A stretch of DNA of 64,000 bases, taken from assembly GCA_033439685.1 (NCBI GenBank), contig JAUEDM010000007.1:1984001-2048000 (forward strand). The letters are read 5' to 3'. Under the pieces are notes generated by a model that saw nothing but the letters and a program-made list of their open reading frames with translations, did not search any database and was not told the origin of the DNA. The position numbers and the translations under genes were made by a program. This document shows, one piece after another, positions 43,998 through 54,898 of this stretch. This DNA is from Apodospora peruviana (Eukaryota; Ascomycota; Sordariomycetes; Sordariales; Lasiosphaeriaceae). Position 1 is the first letter of the stretch. Each line of letters opens with the position of its first letter.

Positions 43998-44900
43998 ATG
44001 ACATCTTTTCCGGATGAACCACCATTGAGGGACAAGACCACGCCATTCCTGCTCAAGATCTTCTACCGCACAGGCGCGTTCCACAGGTATAACTCACGTA
44101 TCCCCTCCCTCATCGACGTCCATTACCCACTCCATACTCCGTACTAACACTCCCACTCACTCATTCACAGACCAGATGAATTCCTCTCATCAGACTCCTT
44201 ACCCTTATCCACAGACGTGTACGCATGGAGGAACACCACCCTTGAAGAGCTCACCCTGGACCTCCTCCTCGTCAAGCCCGCCATCCTGCCCAAACCGGCC
44301 ATCGGCACTCGCCTCGTCTTCCGCCTGATATGGGCCGATAACACCCAGCAGGCACTGCGGTTCTCGACCAAGGACATCGGGAGCGTTGTGATCGGCGCCG
44401 GTCGCCCGGGCGCGAGCCGGGACGAAGGTTGGGACGACGTTTACGACAACAACACCCTGGGCGAGGCCAAGTTCGTCATCGGCGACTACATCAGCTGCGC
44501 CATCCTGCCCCCTGACGAGATGACGGGCGAGGTGCTCCCGACGAGCGCGGCGCGCATGGGCCGCGGATCGGGCATCGGCGAGGGTAGGGCCAGTGCGGGT
44601 GTCGGTGGTGCCAGACCGCCGGCTGTGGGGCCGAGGCGTGATTTGGGTTCCGACCGCCACCGGTCAGGTAATAGGTACGACGGCAGGGGTAATGGTCGCA
44701 TGCCGTCAGGAGGAAGCGGTTGGCCACGCGTGGATCCTTACCCTCGAGGTGGAAGATCAGATTACGGTGGTGGTGCTGATAGGGAGCCTGGCATGAGATA
44801 TAGAGAGCGCGGTAGTAGACGCGAGTTCCCGGACGGAGAATGGCGGAGGGGTGAGAGGCTCCCGGAGCCGCCGATGGGGTCTGGGCGCGGGCCGAGATAG
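43998..44900 (+). CDS. sap18: SAP18 (Sin3-associated polypeptide) with Arg/Gly-rich tail
   Basis: SAP18 links the Sin3 histone deacetylase complex and, in animals, the ASAP complex that joins splicing to exon-junction complexes. The exons are 43998-44086 and 44171-44900, giving 272 residues. The ubiquitin-like SAP18 fold is clear: DKTTPFLLKIFYRTGAFHR at the start, YAWRNTTLEELTLDLLL, RLVFRLIWAD, RFSTKDIGSVV and AKFVIGDYISCAILPP. After about residue 165 comes a long G/R/P-rich tail with RGG-like elements (PYPRGGRSDYGGG, RYRERGSRRE), absent from the roughly 150-residue animal proteins. The frame meets TAG at 44898, but the same frame stays open and coding-like to 45134. A weak 63-nt intron (44879-44941) would bypass the stop and give 329 residues. 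Confidence 0.9.
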
Positions 44901-45423
44901 GACTTGGACACCCCGAGCGCCACTTCTTCCCGAGAGGGCAGGTTAACGCCGCCGCCAACGAACAACGAGCAGGAGGATGTTCAGAGCATGCTCCAGCGGT
45001 TGCATAGGTCGATCAACAACATAGTACGGCTGCATGTCAGGTCGGAGCGAAACATGGACTGGAGCTATGGTGCTTCTGATGCCCGGAGGATTTTGTGGGA
45101 GGGCGAGGGCTGGTACGACGGCTCTGATGCGTGATGTCTATATATACAGCTAATAGCGTCACGGTAAGATTAGGATGGCTCGAGATATCTCGGGGTTGTG
45201 GTCAGTAAATCTATCGCGCACTGTTTTGGTACGAGAGGAGGTTAATCACAGGCATTGGAGCCAGCCCAGGGAAATGATATATAATTCAGAACCATTCCCA
45301 TGAGTTGGAGGACCGCTCCCCAAACAACGTTTGATTGCAACCCGGCGTAAAGCATGGGTTGTTTCTGTGTTGCCCAATCGACCCTTTACGTACAGTCCAA
45401 TTCCTCGCTCGTCGTCGACCCTC
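44901..45423. other. sap18 3' flank with an in-frame open extension
   Basis: Positions 44901-45134 continue the sap18 frame after its TAG and look like protein (NEQEDVQSMLQRLHRSINN then a W-rich end). The remaining 290 bp to the convergent complex I gene show nothing notable. Confidence 0.5.
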
Positions 45424-45969
45424 CTAATATTCCCGGATATCATCGCCTCTCCGCTTCGCTCGCAAATCCCACTTGCCCTGTAAAGTTTATATCTGTATCA
45501 GTTCTTGCAGTTCCCCTTTACCGAGAGGAGGGGAGGGCTCACGTCAGTCGAGTAGCCGATGACTCCGATGATTGAAGGGACAAGAATGACGTAGGCAAAA
45601 CTGAGCCATGCCGTTCGCGGTGTCCATCTAAAGTACTTGTAGCGGTTCTGTTGCATCTCTGTCGTGGATTGAATTGTTAGAAAATCAGCGCCTTTCGATG
45701 TGTTCATGGGGAGGGGCAGGTAGGTAAATCGCTAGCATATCGGATCGTTTTGTATATCGTGAGGGCAGTACGGCGAAATAGATTGTGTTATATCTAGTCA
45801 GACAGGCTAGGTCTTTGCTTGGAACGTACCATTCCACCTGACCAGCGCCGGGTCCATGGCGATCTCTGTGACAATATTGTTAGTTATATCAACGACAACG
45901 GCGGCAAGGTCGACGCTGGGCGACGGGGGAGGAGGAGGGTCGGTACGAACTGTAATGCTTCATCCCCAT
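45424..45969 (-). CDS. Small complex I accessory subunit (NDUFB4/B15-like)
   Basis: This is a likely inner-membrane subunit of mitochondrial NADH:ubiquinone oxidoreductase. The gene is short and fragmented: exons (high to low) 45969-45951, 45865-45830, 45658-45543 and 45477-45424 give 74 residues. The reconstructed protein contains HYKIAMDPALVRWNEMQQNR, then YKYFRWTPRTAW, one TM segment (LSFAYVILVPSIIGVIGY) and a basic end (KWDLRAKRRGDDIREY), as in fungal NDUFB4-type proteins. Intron 1 has an unusual GTTCGT donor but a CTAAC branch and a CACAG acceptor. If the first exon is wrong, the ATG in exon 2 (45858) still gives a complete core. Introns 2 and 3 are canonical. The assignment rests on remembered family motifs. 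Confidence 0.8.
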
Positions 45970-47541
45970 CTTGAAGGAATAGCGCTCCTCGAGCTGTTTC
46001 TGACAAGGAAGGCAGGTTCTTGTTGTGTGTGTTGTGGAGGGTCGGTTGTGAAGGTTGTCGTTGAATTTGGATTGACAACGACTCGACGAGCTTCAATTGA
46101 GGTCCAATTGCTATCGGGTCTTGGCGCGTGGACTGACAACTGACAAGCTGCTGGTGTGTCTGGTCACATGATCGTATGACTGCCAAGAAAAAGCTTATTA
46201 AACCTCCGGTTCACCGTTTCTGCGCCTCCTGTTCGCCAAGAACTTGAACACTGCCCGTCGAAAATGCCAGTGAAACCTGCACAAAAGAGAGAAGAAACTA
46301 CCCGTTTGTTGGTGCGACCCTCCAAGTCAGCATCATACCTATTGTACCTTGCATTCGATCCACACGAAGCTGACGATGGGGTTTTCGCACGTTGCGGGCG
46401 TCAATGACCTTCGGTTCTAGTTCCATGTTCCATTGAACTCGGACTGCGCATTACGCCGCGAACAGTGGAGGGGACAAAGAACATTCGTGTAAGCCGCCGC
46501 AGTACGGGTTAGCTTGTTCGATAGTGGTCATCTGGTTGCATATTGCCAGATACGTACACGTACCTCGATCTAGACCAATTCAAGGATATGATATTGCCAA
46601 ATGATGGCTGGTTGCGGCTCTACCTGTACATCAACTGAAGGGTACCTACGGAATACCTACTTCAAAGTTTGTAGGCATTTGGTTCCAGAGTCGGGCAGTG
46701 TAATCCGCAATCCGCTGTCCGTACCGAAGACACCTTCCTTGTTCTATCCATAATTACTCCGCAAAATCCCTACATTACCACGCAGGGCCTTTCCGTTACA
46801 CTGAGATTCTGCCTTGTGATGACGTTTGCAGACAAAGGTTAAAAATCCAGGGGTCCAATCCTTCCCGATTCGGCAAGCAGCTCGATAAAAAAAAACGTTG
46901 GATAATGTTATTTCACAATGCGCCGTTCTGGGCCGCAGCGCTTTCCATCCATCCTTGATTGGCCGCACAACAGAGGCTGAGCGAGACTGGAAGTTCTGTC
47001 CTGGGACGGACTCGGAAGAATGTTTCAATGGTTTATTGGAAAGAGGAAAGAGAACTAACTGGGCCGTGTAATCTGTAGTAAGCCCCTTCCCTACTTCCAT
47101 TCTTTTTTGTGGAACATAAAGTAATCGGCACAACTGACCAAACCCAACCCTTTTGTTTGTTTCAGTCTTTTTATGGTTTTATATATCGCAACTCATGTAC
47201 GGATAATCAGCTACTTGGACTCGTCTCCGCTCTACCAGAGGTCAAACGTGGTGGAGCGACAAGGGAATTGTCCGATCAGGGCCTATTAGGGCACTCTCCC
47301 GAGGCCCGGAGAAGCCGGTCTTTTCGATCCTCCCCCCCTTTCAGCTTGCTTTACACCTGGTCTTGTTATTCGGGTACTTACCTACCGGTACCTTATGGAC
47401 CTGATAATGATATAATACACACAGTTTCGTCTCATTCTGTTCCCACTGTGGCGAGCCTCAGTTCCTCAGCTCGTCTTATCATTCTCATGAACGAATCCGG
47501 ATCTCTCCTCCTTCACCCACTGCACACTTGCACTTCTCAAC
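45970..47541. promoter_or_regulatory. Divergent spacer between complex I subunit and lipase-like genes
   Basis: These 1.57 kb hold both promoters. ACCTA-type motifs occur near 46642-46662 and 47378-47392. No gene is supported. From about 47300 the sequence is C/T-rich, fitting the leader of the plus-strand gene. Confidence 0.55.
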
Positions 47542-50243
47542 ATGGAGGACCCTGCCCAATTGGAACCTGTCGTCGTGGACGCCGTCATAGCTGATGATGG
47601 TCCGCTCGCTGCCCGAGGTGCAGACACCTCGATGTCGTGGGAAGCTGTATCGGCTGTCCAAGACAACTCCTCTCAGCCGTCAGAAGGGGTCGATAACGAC
47701 GACGAAGACGAAGACGAGTACACTTATGGCTACCAAGATGACGCCCAGTCCTTCATCCAGCCGGCCATCAGCCCCATCGCAACCCGTCTCACATCGCCCA
47801 AGACCCCAGCTGCCGAGAGGGCGGCAGCTATGGACCAGGCATCCGGGGGAGGTCTCTTTAGCATGCTAGATGTTGATGAGCCAAACGTGGCCGCCCAGAG
47901 AGCAGCTACATTCGGCGGTGGTGATGCCCACGGATCCCATCATTCTCTATCTGGTGCTAGCACTACTACCAACGTCAGGTTGAATCATCACATATACAAC
48001 GGCCGCAGCTACACCATGTCACAGGTGCAGACACCCCAACCCCAACCTTTGCCTGTATCACTGCCTACGCCATGGCAGGCCGGACCCAAGAAGTTCCTCG
48101 TCGCCGAGGCGACTTCGGCCAGGTCAGCCATGTCGGGGGTGTTTGGGAGCGAGTCTAGGAACCGGCGCTCATCTTCAATCAGTGAGAATGCGTTGAAGAG
48201 GCTGTCCAAAGCCCTGCCTTCCATCTCGATTCCGACTCCCTCGTTCTTTCTGTCGACTTCGTCCCAAAAAGACGACTCGACAGTCCAGCCCCAGAAGTCA
48301 GCCCCTCTGAGCGGGCCGACGCCCAATGTTGGCGCGTCAGCTAGTAGCCCAGTCACATCAGATGCTGCGAGGCAGGGTCCGCCTAGGCCATCATCTCGAT
48401 TGTCGTACGCGTTGCGGAAATCCACCTCGGATGACTCTCTTCTCTATCACTCCCTATCACGTGTCTCGTCGCTTGGTGATGATGACCGGTTTGCCAACAT
48501 CCGTGAGCAAGTGAACTCACGACTCAAGGCCATCAAGGATAGCTGGGATGGACCGACATTCAAGCTACCCCAGTTTCCAAGTATGCCCATCTGATCACGA
48601 CTGGACATTATGCGAGAAATTCGGCTAATAACACAGTCATAGGTCTCCTTACTCCACCCCTGAAAAAGGTGGTCCCGTCGCCAACAGACCCGTCGCTGGC
48701 GGCATATCGGTCACACGTGCTCCAAGCCGGCCCACGAGCATACCGTGATGGTATCTCGCCACTGGACTCGATTCTGGCATCCCTGACTGGAGATATTGTC
48801 GTCATGGGAGGGTACAGGGGATCAATACTCCGTTCATCACAGCCCCCGTATCGGCAGTTATGGGTTCCCGTCAAGGTCGGCCTGAATTTCCGCAAAGTAA
48901 ACATGGAGGTCGGGTTGGACCCCGAGGATGAGGAGAAGATGGAGGAGCACATCTTTGCCTCGGGCATGCTGCAGAATATTGGGCCTGTGGATATCTCGAA
49001 ACGACTCTTCAAGAAACTGAGGGAGTGTGAAAACGCTAGGAAGGTGAAGCTTCGGGTGCATGATTACGGCTACGATTGGAGGTTGAGCCCTCACCTCCTT
49101 TCCCGTCGACTAATCGCATACCTCGAGAAGCTCCCGTGTAACCAACCACATGTCCCCAAGGAGCAAAGGGGCGCTTGGGTCATTGCGCACAGCCTCGGCG
49201 GACTCATGACCCGGCATGCGGTAAACCAACGGCCGGAGCTTTTCGCCGGGGTGGTCTACGCCGGTGTGCCGCAGCGATGTATCAACATTCTCGGCCCTCT
49301 CCGCAACGGCGACGCGGTGCTGCTCAACGAGAAGGTGCTGACGGCGCAGGTGCACTTTTCGTTGCGCACGACGTTCGCCTTTTTACCCGAAGATGGGTTC
49401 TGCTTCATAGACAAGGTCACCAAGGAGGAGTACCCGATTGACTTTTACAACATCGAGGAGTGGATCAAGTACCGAATATCCCCCTGCGTCTCCGAGCCGG
49501 CGCTGCCTCCCTTGTTGTCAAAGAGTAGCACGTTCAGTTCGCTTCTTGGCCTATCCGACTCCCTCCCCAGTCTACCGCTTCGCAATCGTAGTATGAGCCA
49601 GCAGAAGAAGGACGGCGGTGTATTGTCTCGAGGAGGAGCAGATATCCATACTGCCATCCACAAAGACAGGACCCTGACGCCGCAGGTAGGATCTTCGTCG
49701 TCGGCCAATACTGCAAACCACAGTACTACTAACCAGAGCAGCCATAAAACTCGCGCTCAATCTTTGCCTCAACCAATGACCAATGTCTCAGACAATAATA
49801 CCTACGTGACCAACAACATACTAGCAGCATCCAGCGACGACAAGAATCTAGTCTATCTCGCCCGAACCCTGGCCGAGACCAAAAGATTCCGAGCCGAGCT
49901 CGCGCACGATACCCGCCACCAAGAGGCGAACGCTTACCCGCCCCTCGCAGTCATCTACGCAAAGGATATCCCGACGGTGTACGCAGCCCGCGTGGCGGGG
50001 AGGGAAGGGATCGCCTGCGCGGACGCGTACGACGACTTGGTTTTCCGGAGCGGCGACGGCGTCGTGCTGGCGCGGGAAGCGATGCTCCCGGAAGGGTACG
50101 AGCTGGTCAAGGACGGGAGGGTGTGTACGGATCGTGGGCATGTCACGCTCTTGGGCGACCTGAGTGCCGTGGGGAGGGCGTTGGAGGCGGTTGTGAGGGG
50201 ACGGAGGAAGGGGATTGGATTTGGGATATCCCAAAATCGATGA
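47542..50243 (+). CDS. LCAT/lipase-like alpha/beta hydrolase with long N-terminal extension
   Basis: This is a probable esterase or acyltransferase of the lecithin:cholesterol acyltransferase-like group; the substrate is unknown. The exons are 47542-48580 and 48643-50243, giving 879 residues. The first 360 residues are low-complexity and probably disordered: an acidic stretch (DNDDEDEDEYTYGYQDD) then Ser/Pro-rich segments with basic patches. The catalytic domain starts near KKVVPSPTDPSLAAY. It has an oxyanion-like region (GDIVVMGGYRGSIL), HDYGYDWRLSPH and the nucleophile elbow AHSLGG with Ser530. A Ser/Asn-rich insertion lies near residues 640-730. A second conserved block (YPPLAVIYAKDIPT, GDGVVLAREAMLPEGYE, DRGHVTLLGD) carries the expected Asp and the His of GHVTLLGD. 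There is no signal peptide, so it is likely intracellular. Confidence 0.87.
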
Positions 50244-52066
50244 AGGTCTTGCAGTGAGAGAAGAGAGGTTGGAAAGGAGGAGAATAATGATAATGAATAC
50301 TTTGGTGCCGGTGTCTCGGGTTGCTTGGTTATCTGGTCTAGGTAGGTTGTGAGGGTTTGGCTTGTGTCCGTCGATGAGTGCACAGGGAGGTAGAAGAGCG
50401 TGCACACACACACACACACACACATAAGTGGAAGACATTGCATTGGGGGTTTTGCATACATAGATAGGTATATAAATTTAAACTTGACATATATAAACAT
50501 CAGAAAGACAGTGGAATGAGTTACAGGTTGAAGGAGAAAGGTTCTCTGCAATGGTCGTCTGAGCAGCGCGAGGCGAGAGGGAAAGGAGAAGGTCCAGCCC
50601 GTTATAGTCAAGATAGATAGGTAAGGTAGGCACCTAGGTCGGAACGGCTCGTTCTATAGTGCCCAGATATCTACCGATCTTTAGGGTTGGTTCATTTTGG
50701 ATCGGACCTCGTCCCGTCTTTTGAATGAAGGCGTACCCCGTTAAAGAAAGAGTTTCAATTCTTTCTGGTAGGTACGAACAAATGCTTAAGGGGAAGCTTT
50801 GCATGTGTGTGTCTTTGGCATCAGGAGTGCCAAGAGGAGGACTGAGTTACAAAGACACTAACAGCTCCAGCACCAGATCCTACCACGACCATGTTAGCAA
50901 CTTTTCAAACTAGAGATGCAGAGAGATTCTGTAAACGTTTCGACGGCATGCAACTCTCGGGACGAAAAGTATATAAGCGCAGGCGCTAAATACCAATTGG
51001 CCTGTGTCTGCAAGCTCGCCTAGATATAATAGGCGGTTTCGTTTACATGGTGGAAGGTTGGGTGTCGATCTTTGTCCAGGTTGGTTGGTTCGTTTTGTTG
51101 TTTCCCCAAGTCTTTTAAGCGCCTTCGCGCGAAGAACATGCCGGAAAAGAGACCGACCACCCATTGGCGCGACCTACCCCGACTTGTTTGTGTGTGCCGC
51201 TGCCACTCCCGTCCCGCTCCAGTGCATCTTCAAGATGCCTCCAGCCGCCCACGGAGTGCCATTCATCTGCAGGGTCTGGCCAATCAGATCTATTTCCGGG
51301 GATGAAGGGGCCTATTTTCGAACCTCGCAATCCACACACCCTCCTCAGTCCCAAATGCGCTTCTATCTTTGCTTCTATCTGAGGGTGGCCTTCCACGCTC
51401 TTTTAATGGTGTTTGTGTGGATGAACGGGTGGTGCTCTGGAGCGTGCAGCACTGCATCTTCATCTCGGCTGCCAGTCCAGTCCAGTCCAATCCAGTCAGG
51501 GAGAAGAACATCTGTAAAGTATTCGAAGTCCTAAATTACCCCAGGGGAAGCGTCTGTCGTCTTGCATGTAAAGATGTATGGACAAGGGACGACTAAAGCG
51601 TAGGATTGCTACGATCCTTACCTACCGTAGCCTAGATCCACGATCTGCCGTCTCTGCCTGCCCCATCTTTTTAGATGGTGTTCCTGACGGCATGCACATG
51701 CACAGTTGAGATGGTGGCGGTTAACTACCCTATCGAAGGATGACGGTGGCCAGCCTAGAAAAGGAGTATTTGTATCGAGACGACCCTCCTTTATCTCACG
51801 ACAGCCTGGTGGTTTTCTGTTTTGCTATTATACTTGAACCAGCCGTCCATTCTGTTTCCTTCGCCTTGTTCCTTGTTATTATTGTCGTCGGGTGACAAAT
51901 TATTTTTCTCTTCCGAGTCTTGTTGGATAATAGCTTCCGGTCGTTACACGCTTTCTCGCCTTTCTTACATCGATACCCCTTTTCCTACAACGCCTGGGAC
52001 ATTCCGTCCATACCTATATTGAGCTGAGCTCTTGACATAACGTACACAACACACAACATCAAAAAA
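50244..52066. other. Spacer between lipase-like and four-TM genes
   Basis: These 1.8 kb hold a (CA)11 microsatellite, TAGGTA-type motifs near 50615-50640, and a C/T-rich leader before the next start. No gene is supported. Confidence 0.6.
50403..50424. repeat. (CA)11 microsatellite
   Basis: Eleven CA units sit 160 bp beyond the stop codon of the lipase-like gene, probably within its 3' UTR or flank. It is a simple dinucleotide repeat. Confidence 0.95.
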
Positions 52067-52776
52067 ATGGGTTCCTCTTCCGAATTCGAGGTCGATTCGC
52101 GCGACCAACACCTGCACAATAAGGTCCGACTCGTTCGGCTCGTCGACAGTGCACGGATAGCTACCACGGCGCTGGCCCTGTTGATGGCCCTGTCCGTCCT
52201 CGGCGTGTCTGCAAACACTCTCTCTGTTTACGACAAGACCAAGATATCGCCGGAACTACTCGACGTCTTCCCTTCCCTCTGGCCCGATGAGTTTAACATC
52301 CGGCCCACCGTCGCCCTCGTCGTCGGCAGCGCCATTGTTCTCGTCACCAATATTGTGGCCCTGTGCTTCAGCAATATCCAGACTGTAGGTTTATACCTGC
52401 CACCCTCTTGCTCACATCAATGACTGACTGTCAATAGCTCCGCAACAAGAGCACGGTACACACATCCCTGACGTTCGCGGCCCCGCTCATCGGCGTCACG
52501 GCGGCGCTGATCGCCATCATCTTCTTCTATGCCGTCAACGCCTCGGACGATGTCGACACCTTCCTGTCGTGGACGTGCCGGTGGCGGGCGGTGCCCATGG
52601 ACGTGACGCCGCACTGGGGCACGCTCTGCCGCCAGAGCGAGGGCGGCCTGGTCCTGTCCATCCTGCTGATCCCGGTCGAGGCGGCCGCGCTTGGGCTGGC
52701 CGGGTACCTGTTGAAGGTGGAGAGATATACCAGCGCCTACTCGAACGCGCGCAAGGGTAGCCCGGCTTTGGCTTGA
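52067..52776 (+). CDS. Four-TM fungal membrane protein of unknown function
   Basis: I do not recognise the family. The exons are 52067-52384 and 52438-52776, giving 218 residues. The layout is a short polar N-terminus (GSSSEFEVDSRDQHLHNK), TM1 (ATTALALLMALSVLGVSANT), a loop, TM2 (TVALVVGSAIVLVTNIVALC), a short basic turn, TM3 (APLIGVTAALIAIIFFYAV), a loop with two cysteines (SWTCRWRAVP, HWGTLCRQ) that could form a disulfide, TM4 (LSILLIPVEAAALGLAGYLL) and a short tail. The arrangement recalls MARVEL-like four-TM proteins. The 53-bp intron has CTGAC branch sequences and a CAATAG acceptor, and the AAAAAAATGG start context is good. It probably sits in the plasma or an endomembrane. Confidence 0.82.
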
Positions 52777-54898
52777 ACACACTCATGAAGGGATGAAGAC
52801 CGAAGGATAGCCGCTGCAATTTGGTAGACGAAAGTGACAGGCCGTGGCGATTCAAAGCCTGCGGCCACACTGGGCTTGGGAACCTAGGTACCTTGGATAT
52901 CTATGATATAGATGAAAAGTGACTTGGATCACGGATGGCGGTTGGACATGTATCATGGGCTGTATTTCTATATGGAGCAAACTTGGCATCATGGAATCAT
53001 GGAAGGATATGGGCCATTGAGGCCGAAACATGAATCGGGAATTAAAGTATCCTCAACTGAAAGTGTGGAGCCGCCTCTATTCTCGTGTGGCTGAAACTCG
53101 GGACGCCGGAGCTGGAAATAAACCCGGGTAAATACATGAGGCACCAGGTACCAGGTAGCAACTTCCTTTTGGAGCAAACGTCTATTTGCCTCAAGACTCA
53201 CCAGAAGGAAGGTATGATTGGCATCCTGTCATGCCATTTTGCCCTTCGCACCTGCTTGCCCTGGCGACAGCAGGGGGGTGATCTGGGTCGATGGAGATAA
53301 CCTAAGGCATCTATCTAAGGTACCTTCCCTCCAATGAACTCACTCCCATTTTTTCCAAATACTACTTATGGAGAAACCAAACCTGGAGCCTTATCGCAAT
53401 CTGGATGAACGGCATCCTGCTGCAACCCCATCACTTCAAGTTCTTCACCCTCACGTTCGAACAACTATGCTGTGGCTGCCAGTTTCGAACGCTGCACCGT
53501 TATCTTTCCGAGACTTCCATGGACCCTTTCTTTTTTCTCTTTCCAACCTTCGATAGGGCTACACGCGTCGTCATCCCTGCCGCAAACTTTACCGTTATCA
53601 TCATTTCCATATCTCGGATATCATTCCGAGCCGCACCACCACATCATGACTCCCCAGTGCTTACACACAGTTGTTCAATGGACCCGACCCCAGCTTGGAT
53701 TCCCTCAAGGCTGCTACAGGTTTGGAAAGTAGTAGCAAACATGGCGCTACTGTGCAAGTACTTATCTGCCAGCAGCTTGCCTGCAAACAAGTCGTGTTCC
53801 ACATGAACACATGAGGTACGCATTGATAGCTGCAGTGTCCCGTTGTACTTCCGGCTCTGTAATTTCTGCTGGAGGCAACAGATAGGTGGCAGCCTCCTTA
53901 TTCGGCAGCCAACATCCGTCTACCCGCCAATATTTCCTTTTTATCATCATCCCAGGAGGGACAGATGAAAAAGTCTGTTCACTCACAGCGCAAGATACCC
54001 TTGGCAGTCAGGAACATGGAATACCTGCCTTACCTAGATAAACGTGGAAGTATGTATCTGTGCTTGCTTGCCCAGCGAACTGCGGCGTTGCAGTTTGTGT
54101 CACGGGGCTCTTCCATATGAGGTGGATGAGTATCTAGGTACGCATACAGAACCTTCATCCGACTGATTGCAACACCATCAATACCAACTAGAAGGTAGGA
54201 ACTGAGACGGATCCAAATTCACGTTCTCTTGGGTCTTCTATCCTCAATTCACTTCTCTTGTGCTCTTTGGATTCTTCTTCTCTTCATCGCTGGCGTGAAT
54301 GTCCGCACGATTTATGTCTCATCAGCCTGTCTCTCCTCGATTTCCCTCAACGCCTATCGGAAAATCAGAAGGTGGACTAGGAGGGAGACATCGGGAGGGA
54401 TTGGTCTTTCCTGCTTGTCTTGCTTGGTCCGTTTGGTAACCGGTCCTTCCTTCCGTCATTTTCATCTGACCAATTTTGTTTCCCAGACTACTAGAGCAGG
54501 GCAGAGCACAGGTGGAACCGATACGTACCATCGGGTTTTGGTTTTATCTTACACATCGGAAGCTGGAAAATAGGCGCATAATCTCCATTTTTCAACTGTG
54601 TGTATCTACTGCCGCCGTTTGTGTTCCTTGTTGGATATACCTTCATACCTAGGCATTCGGCTTCGTTTCAACAACACTCATCAATCCCACGGATCTGAGA
54701 CGAAAAATCGACCCATACCTATTGGCGCCTGCGAGCTGGAGCCGGCAATCGGTCGAAGAGTAGCTTGGGCTTACCACTTGAACCAGACCTCGGGGTGGAG
54801 GTAATTCATTCGAGTGCCAAAACCCACGCAAATTCAGGCTACCCTCCAGTATTTCCATCGACCGGTTGTCACTTATCTTCCCCCATCAGCGAACTTGA
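52777..54898. other. Spacer between four-TM and MIF-domain genes
   Basis: These 2.1 kb have no supported gene. ACCTA/TAGGTA motifs recur (52883-52897, 53300-53325, 54030, 54134, 54648). Short frames in this part are low-complexity. Confidence 0.55.

Noticed and set aside
49848..50438. 196-codon minus-strand frame at the lipase-like gene 3' end
   Set aside because: It overlaps the conserved hydrolase C-terminus and translates the CA repeat, so it is a by-product.
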